The notes below the pieces were generated by a model. That model was not told where the DNA came from, ran no database searches, and worked only from the letters and a program-made list of their open reading frames with translations. Positions 6,435-11,777 of a stretch of DNA of 11,777 nucleotides are shown here, in pieces. A program made the position numbers and the translations under genes. Position 1 is the stretch's first letter. Every line of letters begins with the position of its first letter. The stretch is taken from positions 1 to 11,777 of the forward strand of contig JAFYQL010000130.1 of the NCBI GenBank assembly GCA_017547125.1, in the 5' to 3' direction. Source of the stretch: Bacillota bacterium (lineage in GTDB: Bacteria > Bacillota > Clostridia > Lachnospirales > Anaerotignaceae).

Positions 6435-6878
6435 ATGAAGGCAGATAAAAAGTTTTACATTGTTGATAAAGCAGTTTTACCTGAAATTTTCCTTAAAGTT
6501 ATGGACGTAAAAAATCTTCTTGAAAGCCATAAGGAAAAAACTGTTCAGGATGCAGTTAATAAAGTTGGTATCAGCAGAAGCGCATTTTATAAATACAGAG
6601 ATGCTATTTTCCCACTTTACGAAAACACAAGAGGCAGAACAGTGACAATTATGTTCAACCTTGACGACACAAAAGGCGTGCTTTCAAACTTACTTAATGA
6701 CATTGCGGCAGCAGAAGGTAATATTCTTACAATAAATCAGAATATACCTGTTAATGGCATTGCTTCTGTTACAATTACTATCGAAACAGAGGCTATGACA
6801 GAAGATATAAACTTCCTTATGAAGAAGTTTGAAAATCTTGCCGGCGTTCATTCACTTAAAATTATCGCAAGGGAGTAA
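6435..6878 (+). CDS. HTH-ACT domain protein of the UPF0735/PheB family
   Basis: A 147-residue ACT-domain protein of the family named PheB or UPF0735 in Firmicutes. ACT domains usually bind amino acids. Seen: an N-terminal helical part with a helix-turn-helix-like stretch TVQDAVNKVGISRSAFYKYR (36-55), then an ACT domain from about residue 69 to 147 (VTIMFNLDDTKGVLSNLLNDIA, in which G81 and L83 fit the ligand loop). ATG at 6435 follows GGAGG by about eight bases. It is the first gene of the cluster and ends seven bases before hom, so it is probably cotranscribed and linked to homoserine/threonine synthesis. A regulatory role, by DNA binding or by contact with Hom, is inference. The pheB label comes from a phenylalanine locus in Bacillus and may not apply. 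Confidence 0.88.
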   Translation: MKADKKFYIVDKAVLPEIFLKVMDVKNLLESHKEKTVQDAVNKVGISRSAFYKYRDAIFPLYENTRGRTVTIMFNLDDTKGVLSNLLNDIAAAEGNILTINQNIPVNGIASVTITIETEAMTEDINFLMKKFENLAGVHSLKIIARE

Positions 6879-6885
6879 TTGATTG

Positions 6886-8127
6886 ATGATAGGTGTAGCG
6901 ATATTAGGTTTTGGCACTGTGGGAAGCGGTGTTTACGAAGTACTTAAAGTAAACGCAGATTCTATTGCCAGAAAAACAGGGGAAGAAATCAAGGTTTTAA
7001 GAGTCCTTGACCTCAGAGAATTCCCGGGTCATGAGGTTGAAGAAGTTCTTACTCATGATTTTGAAGATATTTTGAATAATGATGATATTAAGATAGTTGC
7101 CGAAGTTATGGGCGGTGTAGATGTTGCCTTTAAGTTTTCAAAGGCAGCCCTTGAAAAAGGTAAGAGTGTTGTAACAAGCAATAAGGCTGTTGTGGCTGCA
7201 AAGGGCACAGAGCTTATGAAGATTGCCAAAGAAAACAACGTAAACTACTTTATCGAGGCAAGCTGTGGCGGCACTATTCCAATTATAAGACCACTTTGTA
7301 CATCTTTAACTGCTGATAAGATTATGAGCATCAAAGGTATACTTAACGGTACAACAAACTTTATACTTACAAAAATGACAGAAGAAGGCAAACCATTTGA
7401 CGAAGTGCTTAAAACAGCACAGCAGCTTGGCTATGCTGAAGCAGACCCTACTGCAGATGTTGAAGGTCATGATGCCTGCCGTAAAATAGCAATTCTTTCA
7501 TCTGTTGCATATGGTAAAACAGTTAATTTTGAAAACATCTATACTGAAGGTATTTCAAAAATTACTGATAAGGATATTGCTTATGCTAAAAAGATGAATT
7601 CTGTTATCAAACTTATCGGCTCAAGCGAAAACTTTGGCGACGGTATTTCAGCAAGGGTTGCACCATTTATTTTCAGCGACAGACATCCTCTTGCATCAGT
7701 AAACAATGCATTTAATGCAATTTATGTTGAAGGTAATATGAGCGGATGCACAATGTACTATGGTGCAGGTGCAGGCAAGTATCCTACTGCGGCAGCCGTT
7801 TGTGGAGATATTATTGATGCAGCACTTCATTTAGGCAGAAACATCTCTATGGACTGGGATCTAGATGCCGAAATGAAGGTTTACGACATCAACGATGTTG
7901 CTGTTAAGGGATTGGTAAGAGTTGCTTATAATGATGAAAATGAAGCAAAGAAGGCCGTTGAAGAATTTTTCGGCATCAATGCTTACATAAATATTGAAGG
8001 TGCTGACGATGAATTTGCTTTTGTATCAGCAGATGAAACAGAAGGCACAATGAAGGAAAAAATGGCAGCGCTTTCTGCAAATGCGGCTGTTAAAGAAATA
8101 AGAAATATGATACGTATGGAGGGCTAA
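6886..8127 (+). CDS. hom: Homoserine dehydrogenase
   Basis: Reduces L-aspartate 4-semialdehyde to L-homoserine with NAD(P)H, the branch point to threonine and methionine; cytosolic. Seen: nucleotide-binding GFGTVGSG (8-15), the conserved NGTTNFIL from residue 154, and the active-site region EADPTADVEGHDACRK (185-200). E185, D196 and K200 match the spacing of the catalytic Glu, Asp and Lys of the family. The start chosen is ATG at 6886, with GGGAG ten bases upstream; a TTG at 6883 would add one residue. The enzyme is 413 residues. The last 70 or so residues (342-413) are ACT-like in size and strand pattern but lack the usual glycine-led ligand loop. A four-base gap separates it from thrB. Confidence 0.97.
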   Translation: MIGVAILGFGTVGSGVYEVLKVNADSIARKTGEEIKVLRVLDLREFPGHEVEEVLTHDFEDILNNDDIKIVAEVMGGVDVAFKFSKAALEKGKSVVTSNKAVVAAKGTELMKIAKENNVNYFIEASCGGTIPIIRPLCTSLTADKIMSIKGILNGTTNFILTKMTEEGKPFDEVLKTAQQLGYAEADPTADVEGHDACRKIAILSSVAYGKTVNFENIYTEGISKITDKDIAYAKKMNSVIKLIGSSENFGDGISARVAPFIFSDRHPLASVNNAFNAIYVEGNMSGCTMYYGAGAGKYPTAAAVCGDIIDAALHLGRNISMDWDLDAEMKVYDINDVAVKGLVRVAYNDENEAKKAVEEFFGINAYINIEGADDEFAFVSADETEGTMKEKMAALSANAAVKEIRNMIRMEG

Positions 8128-8131
8128 AAAA

Positions 8132-9040
8132 GTGGGGATGAAGCATATTATTGTTCCTGCAACATCAGCCAATATGGGTTCAGGTTTTGACAGTATTGGT
8201 ATTGCGTTTCAGAAATACAATCACTTATGGTTTGTAGAAATCGAAGAAGGTCTTCAGATTCTTATTAACAAGAAGCATGACCTTGATATTCCTACAGACG
8301 AAACAAACCTTATCTACAAAACAATGAAGGATTTCTTTGATATGGTGGGTAAGCCTATGCCGGGCGTACGTCTTATTCAGGAAGACTATATTCCGCATAC
8401 AAGAGGTCTTGGCAGCAGTGCTGCATGTATTGTAGCAGGTCTTATGGCGGCAAATGATTTATCAGGCTGTCATTATTCAAAAGATGAACTTGCACAGATT
8501 GCAGCAAGAATTGAAGGCCATCCTGACAACTCAAACCCTGCACTTCTTGGCGGTATGGTTGTTGGTGCTCTTGATGACAAAGAAATGCGTCATGTGAAGC
8601 TTACAATGCCTGAAAACCTTACATTCGCTATCATGGTGCCAAACTTCCCGCTTTCAACTGAACTTTCAAGAGGTATCCTTCCTGAAACAGTTAAAAGAAC
8701 AGATGCAGTATTTAACTCATCACGTGCGGCGCTTCTTGTATCAAGTATGATCACAGGAAATATTGAAAATCTTAAAATGGCTATGGACGACAGAATTCAT
8801 CAGCCATACCGTATGCACCTTATCCCTGGAATGATGGATATTTTCGCTGAAGCAGACAAATTTGGCGCAAAAGCATCATATCTCAGCGGTGCAGGTCCTT
8901 CACTTGTAAGCGTAATTACAGATGATATGGTAGATGATTTTGCAATTAAAATGAATAACTATCTCAGCACTCTTGAAAATAAGTGGGATCTTGAAATACT
9001 CAAGCCTGACACTGAAGGTGCAAGAATAGTTAATGAATAA
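8132..9040 (+). CDS. thrB: Homoserine kinase (GHMP family)
   Basis: Phosphorylates L-homoserine to O-phospho-L-homoserine with ATP, the substrate of threonine synthase; cytosolic. Seen: the N-terminal PATSANMGSGFDSIGIA typical of ThrB, the ATP loop RGLGSSAA (91-98), GHPDN at 129-133, and the C-terminal GHMP motif SGAGPS (252-257). At 302 residues it has the normal length. GTG at 8132 is preferred because GGAGGG (8118-8123) is eight bases away; an ATG at 8138 would be 14 bases from it and drop two residues. It lies four bases after hom and is followed by lysC after 13 bases, in one operon. thrC, which would use its product, is not in the window. Confidence 0.96.
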   Translation: MGMKHIIVPATSANMGSGFDSIGIAFQKYNHLWFVEIEEGLQILINKKHDLDIPTDETNLIYKTMKDFFDMVGKPMPGVRLIQEDYIPHTRGLGSSAACIVAGLMAANDLSGCHYSKDELAQIAARIEGHPDNSNPALLGGMVVGALDDKEMRHVKLTMPENLTFAIMVPNFPLSTELSRGILPETVKRTDAVFNSSRAALLVSSMITGNIENLKMAMDDRIHQPYRMHLIPGMMDIFAEADKFGAKASYLSGAGPSLVSVITDDMVDDFAIKMNNYLSTLENKWDLEILKPDTEGARIVNE

Positions 9041-9053
9041 GGAGAGAACAAAG

Positions 9054-10250
9054 ATGTTAATAGTTCAGAAATATGGCGGAAGCTCTGTTGCCAATGCTGA
9101 AAGAATTTTTAACGTTGCAAGCAGAATTGCCGAAACATACGACAAAGGCCACAATGTTATTGTAATTCTTTCTGCACAGGGTGATACAACAGACGACCTC
9201 ATTGAAAAGGCAAACGAAATTAACCCAAATGCCAGCAGAAGAGAAATGGATATGCTCCTTTCAACAGGTGAACAGCAGTCAGTTGCTCTTATGGCTATGG
9301 CGCTTAACAAAATGGGCTACAATGCAGTTTCACTTAATGCTTTCCAGGTTGGAATTGAAACTACACCTGCTCATTCTGTTGCTAAAATCAGAAAGATTTC
9401 AGACTACAGAATTAAAAAGGAACTTGAAAAGAAGAACATTGTTCTTGTAACAGGTTTCCAGGGATATAACGAATTTAATGACGTAACAACACTTGGCAGA
9501 GGCGGCAGCGACACATCAGCTGTTGCAATTGCGGCAGCACTTAAGGCAGACCTTTGCGAAATTTACACAGACGTTGACGGCGTATACACATGTGACCCAA
9601 GAATCGTTCCTGATGCAAAGAAAATGACAGAAATCAGTTTTGATGAAATGAGTGAACTTGCATCTTTAGGTGCAAAGGTACTTCACACTCGTTCAGTTGA
9701 AGTTGCACAGAAATTTGGTGTAAATCTTGTTGTTCGTTCAAGCCTTACAAGAGCAGAAGGCACAATCGTTAAGGAGGGTAATAAAATGGAATCAGTTCCT
9801 GTAAGAGGCATTGCTTCTGATAAAGAAATTGCAAAAGTAACAGTTAAAACTATTAAAGATACAGCAGACAAAACATTTAAACTTTTCTCAGTACTTGAAA
9901 AAGCAAACGTTTCAGTTGACATGATCAGCCAGTATCCAACAGATAACGGCACATATGTAATTGAATTTACAATCGGTCAGGATGACACAGCTGTTGCTAT
10001 CGAATCACTTAAGGCAGCAGGTTATGAAGATGTTGAAGCTAAAAATGGCTTTGCAAAGGTTTCTATCGTAGGTGCTGGTATGGCTACACATCCTGGTGTT
10101 GCTTGCAGTATGTTTGAAGCACTTGCAGACGTTAATGTTGATGTTGACCTTATTTCAACAAGTGAAATCAGTATTTCTGCACTTGTACCTGAAGAAAGTG
10201 TTAAAACAGCACTTATTGCACTTCACTACAAATTTCAGCTTAGCAAATAA
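9054..10250 (+). CDS. lysC: Aspartate kinase, alpha chain (catalytic plus tandem ACT)
   Basis: Phosphorylates L-aspartate, the first step toward lysine, methionine, threonine and diaminopimelate; cytosolic. Seen: KYGGSS (6-11), GRGGSD (148-153) and TDVDGVYTCDPR (172-183) of the kinase domain, then two ACT domains at about 262-330 and 340-398 for feedback control. The 398-residue length matches alpha chains of Bacillus-type enzymes. ATG at 9054 is preferred: GGAGAG (9041-9046) is seven bases upstream and the protein then begins MLIVQKYGGSS, the family's usual start. An in-frame ATG at 9033 lies inside thrB and would need a different ribosome site. An internal ribosome site at 9771 predicts a second product. 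Confidence 0.97.
   Translation: MLIVQKYGGSSVANAERIFNVASRIAETYDKGHNVIVILSAQGDTTDDLIEKANEINPNASRREMDMLLSTGEQQSVALMAMALNKMGYNAVSLNAFQVGIETTPAHSVAKIRKISDYRIKKELEKKNIVLVTGFQGYNEFNDVTTLGRGGSDTSAVAIAAALKADLCEIYTDVDGVYTCDPRIVPDAKKMTEISFDEMSELASLGAKVLHTRSVEVAQKFGVNLVVRSSLTRAEGTIVKEGNKMESVPVRGIASDKEIAKVTVKTIKDTADKTFKLFSVLEKANVSVDMISQYPTDNGTYVIEFTIGQDDTAVAIESLKAAGYEDVEAKNGFAKVSIVGAGMATHPGVACSMFEALADVNVDVDLISTSEISISALVPEESVKTALIALHYKFQLSK
9771..9788 (+). promoter_or_regulatory. Internal ribosome binding site within lysC
   Basis: AAGGAGG (9771-9777) lies eight bases before an in-frame ATG (9786-9788). This is a better ribosome site than the one used for lysC itself. It falls exactly at the junction between the kinase domain and the ACT domains. 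Confidence 0.8.
9786..10250 (+). CDS. lysC: Aspartate kinase beta chain from an internal start (ACT domains only)
   Basis: A predicted 154-residue product that shares frame and stop with lysC and starts MESVPVRGIASDKE at residue 245 of the alpha chain. It contains only the two regulatory ACT domains. In Bacillus subtilis aspartokinase II and Corynebacterium LysC, such in-phase overlapping genes give an alpha2beta2 enzyme. Support here is the AAGGAGG at 9771-9777 with ideal spacing, and the position at the domain boundary. The sequence shows the start signal directly; production of the chain is inferred from those relatives. Confidence 0.75.
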   Translation: MESVPVRGIASDKEIAKVTVKTIKDTADKTFKLFSVLEKANVSVDMISQYPTDNGTYVIEFTIGQDDTAVAIESLKAAGYEDVEAKNGFAKVSIVGAGMATHPGVACSMFEALADVNVDVDLISTSEISISALVPEESVKTALIALHYKFQLSK

Positions 10251-10260
10251 TTGATTTATA

Positions 10261-10291
10261 AAGCACTGTCTTTAAACAGACAGTGCTTTTA
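10261..10291 (+). terminator. Hairpin between lysC and the AEC gene, probably a leaky terminator
   Basis: A ten-base perfect stem, AAGCACTGTC (10261-10270) with GACAGTGCTT (10279-10288), has an eight-base loop and only four T residues before ACATAGG. The stem begins 11 bases after the lysC stop. The short T run suggests partial read-through into the transporter gene. Confidence 0.7.
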
Positions 10292-10304
10292 CATAGGTGA
10301 TTTT

Positions 10305-11249
10305 ATGGAAAATCTTACGTTTGCCCTTAATTCCACCATGCCTGTTTTTCTGCTTATGGTATGTGGTGTTTTCTTCAGAAAAATGGGACTTATTGATGAA
10401 GAATTTACAAAAAAGGCCAATAATTTTGTTTTTAAGGTTACGCTTCCTTGCCTTATGGTAAAAGACCTTGCTCAGCAGGATTTTGTTTCTGTGTGGGACG
10501 GAAAGTTTGTGCTTTTTTGCTTTGGTGCTACGGTTATAAGCATATTTATTTCTGCCATGCTTTCTTTTACACTTAAAGATAAAGGCGACAGGGGAGAGTT
10601 TATCCAGGCATCATACCGAAGCTCTGCGGCAATACTGGGCATAGCGTTTATTGAAAACATATATGGAAATGTGGGTATGGCGCCTCTTATGATAATAGGA
10701 TCTGTGCCACTTTATAATGCTATGGCCGTTGTGGTGCTTTCATTTACAAAGCCGGGTATGGAAAAGATGGACAGCAAGGTTATTGTAAAAACACTGAAGG
10801 GTGTGGTGACAAACCCTATCATCATAGGTATTGTCATAGGTCTTTTGTGGTCATTGCTTGATATTCCGCGTCCTGCAATTATGTTTAAAACATTAAACAG
10901 TATTGCATCATTAACAACACCGCTTGGTATACTTTCTATGGGGGCAGCATTTAACTTTGCGGCGGCGGGTGGAAAACTTAAGCCTGCAGTTGCGGCATCT
11001 TTTATGAAGCTTATTTGCTTTGCAGGTATTTTTCTTCCTTTGGCAGTTGCATTTGGCTTCAGAACAGACAAGCTTGTTGCAATACTCATTATGCTTTCAT
11101 CACCTACAACTGTAAGCGCCTATATTATGGCAAAAAGTATGGGACACGATGGAACACTTACGGCAAATGCAGTTGCACTTACAACTCTTGGCTGCTCAAT
11201 AACACTTACGATGTGGCTTTTTGTACTTAAAAGCGGCGGATTTATTTAA
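10305..11249 (+). CDS. AEC-family membrane transporter (auxin efflux carrier-like)
   Basis: An integral membrane carrier of the auxin efflux carrier family (Mem_trans fold, about ten helices). Bacterial members move malate, other organic acids or amino acids; the substrate here is unknown. Seen: an N-terminal helix with MPVFLLMVCGVFFRKMGLID, the family TLPCLMVKDLA stretch, NPIIIGIVIGLLW in the middle, and TTPLGILSMGAAF plus MLSSPTTVSAYIMAKSMG near the end. The start is ATG at 10305 with AGGTGA five bases upstream; earlier in-frame codons run through the hairpin and are unlikely. The protein is 314 residues, normal for the family. No own promoter is evident, so it may be expressed by read-through from lysC. 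An amino acid role is inference from position only. Confidence 0.9.
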   Translation: MENLTFALNSTMPVFLLMVCGVFFRKMGLIDEEFTKKANNFVFKVTLPCLMVKDLAQQDFVSVWDGKFVLFCFGATVISIFISAMLSFTLKDKGDRGEFIQASYRSSAAILGIAFIENIYGNVGMAPLMIIGSVPLYNAMAVVVLSFTKPGMEKMDSKVIVKTLKGVVTNPIIIGIVIGLLWSLLDIPRPAIMFKTLNSIASLTTPLGILSMGAAFNFAAAGGKLKPAVAASFMKLICFAGIFLPLAVAFGFRTDKLVAILIMLSSPTTVSAYIMAKSMGHDGTLTANAVALTTLGCSITLTMWLFVLKSGGFI

Positions 11250-11255
11250 AATTAA

Positions 11256-11288
11256 AAGACCTTGGAATTTTCCAAGGTCTTATTTTTA
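11256..11288. terminator. Bidirectional terminator between convergent genes
   Basis: A 12-base perfect stem, AAGACCTTGGAA (11256-11267) with TTCCAAGGTCTT (11270-11281), is followed on the plus strand by a T-rich run (ATTTTTATTT) and on the minus strand by TTAATTTT. It serves the AEC gene and the HisC-like gene, which face each other. Confidence 0.9.
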
Positions 11289-11777
11289 TTTGTTAAGATA
11301 TTTTTTTATGTGTTCAATGAGTATTTTCATTTCTTCATCTGTGCCTATTGTAATTCTTAAGTGATTATCAATTCTTGGAAGATTGAAGTATCGGATGAAA
11401 ATATTGTCTTTTTTAAGGCTTTCAAAAAGGTCTTTGGCATTAACGTCTTCCTTTGTGGCAAATACAAAATTGCTTTCTGATGGAAAAACAGTAAAGCCGA
11501 GAGATGAAAGCTCTTCTGAAAACCATTTTCTTGTGTTTTTAACCTTTTCAAGACATTCTCTGAAGTATTCATCATCTTTTACTGATGCTGTACCTGCCGC
11601 AATGGCCGCAGAATCAAGCGCATAACTGTTGTAGCAGTTTTTAACGGCATTAAGAAGGGCAATAAGGTCTTTGTTTGCTATTGCAGTACCTATTCTCATG
11701 CCGGCAAGAGAACGAGATTTTGAGAATGTGTGAGTGACAACAAGGTTATCATATTCGTTGATAAGAGAAACTGCACT
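11286..11777 (-). CDS. hisC: HisC-like aminotransferase (histidinol-phosphate aminotransferase family), N-terminus beyond window
   Basis: C-terminal part of a class I/II PLP aminotransferase. HisC transfers the amino group between L-histidinol phosphate and 2-oxoglutarate in histidine synthesis. The frame is open to the right edge and shows 163 residues, roughly the last 45 percent of a typical HisC. Seen: HTFSKSRSLAGMRIG with the PLP lysine encoded at 11720-11718, then NCYNSYALD, FPSESNFVFA, FIRYF and LRITIGT, with an Arg that would bind the substrate carboxylate. A start at the ATG at 11699 would lose the PLP lysine, so it is not the true start. It converges on the AEC gene. Related enzymes use phenylalanine or other amino donors, so the exact substrate is less certain than the family. 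Confidence 0.85.
   Translation of the reverse strand, partial: SAVSLINEYDNLVVTHTFSKSRSLAGMRIGTAIANKDLIALLNAVKNCYNSYALDSAAIAAGTASVKDDEYFRECLEKVKNTRKWFSEELSSLGFTVFPSESNFVFATKEDVNAKDLFESLKKDNIFIRYFNLPRIDNHLRITIGTDEEMKILIEHIKKYLNK

Noticed and set aside
9033..9053. Upstream ATG of lysC inside the end of thrB
   Set aside because: The ATG at 9054 has the better ribosome site (GGAGAG at 9041) and gives the standard family N-terminus.
10251..10304. Extension of the AEC protein to a TTG at 10251
   Set aside because: It would translate through the hairpin and add 18 non-membrane residues. The ATG at 10305 has its own AGGTGA site and a family-like start.
1..11777. Mobile element, phage, toxin-antitoxin or CRISPR signatures
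   Set aside because: No transposase, integrase, terminal repeats, spaced direct repeats or toxin-sized gene pairs were seen. The PRiA4-like domain alone does not indicate a mobile element.

Overview
The window looks like chromosomal DNA of a low-GC Gram-positive anaerobe of the Clostridia type. The signs are AT-rich spacers, strong GGAGG-type ribosome sites, sigma-A-like promoters, heavy use of CTT for Leu and ACA for Thr, and a Firmicutes-style ACT-protein/hom/thrB/lysC cluster. No rRNA, tRNA, CRISPR array, transposase or phage gene was seen. The genus cannot be fixed from this sequence.

Left block (1-2590, minus strand): a two-gene operon. It has a 511-residue protein of unknown function ending in a pRiA4b ORF-3-like domain, followed by a CobD-like PLP enzyme (threonine-phosphate decarboxylase family) cut by the left edge. 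A short divergent promoter region (2591-2711) separates it from a plus-strand HAD-family hydrolase (2712-3380).

Middle block (3381-5830): after the HAD gene come about 610 bases with no convincing gene. They hold a very good promoter (3467-3495), which predicts a leader of roughly 490 nt on the mRNA for a TRAP transporter membrane pair, dctQ-dctM. The usual substrate-binding gene dctP is absent on both sides. dctQM has a distinct codon use suggesting high expression and ends at a strong intrinsic terminator. A lone ArsC/Spx-type thioredoxin-fold protein follows (5991-6341).

Right block (6358-11281): one promoter precedes an HTH-ACT protein, homoserine dehydrogenase (hom), homoserine kinase (thrB) and aspartate kinase (lysC), packed with gaps of 4-13 bases. 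Together these cover the first step of the aspartate family and the homoserine steps toward threonine; asd and thrC are not here. lysC carries a near-perfect internal ribosome site and an in-frame ATG, predicting a separate regulatory beta chain as in Bacillus aspartokinase II. After a hairpin with a short U-run comes an AEC-family membrane transporter, then a strong bidirectional terminator. The right edge cuts a convergent HisC-like aminotransferase.

No wholly new system could be shown. The items most worth checking are the long dctQM leader, the orphan TRAP membrane pair, the 511-residue protein and the internal lysC start.
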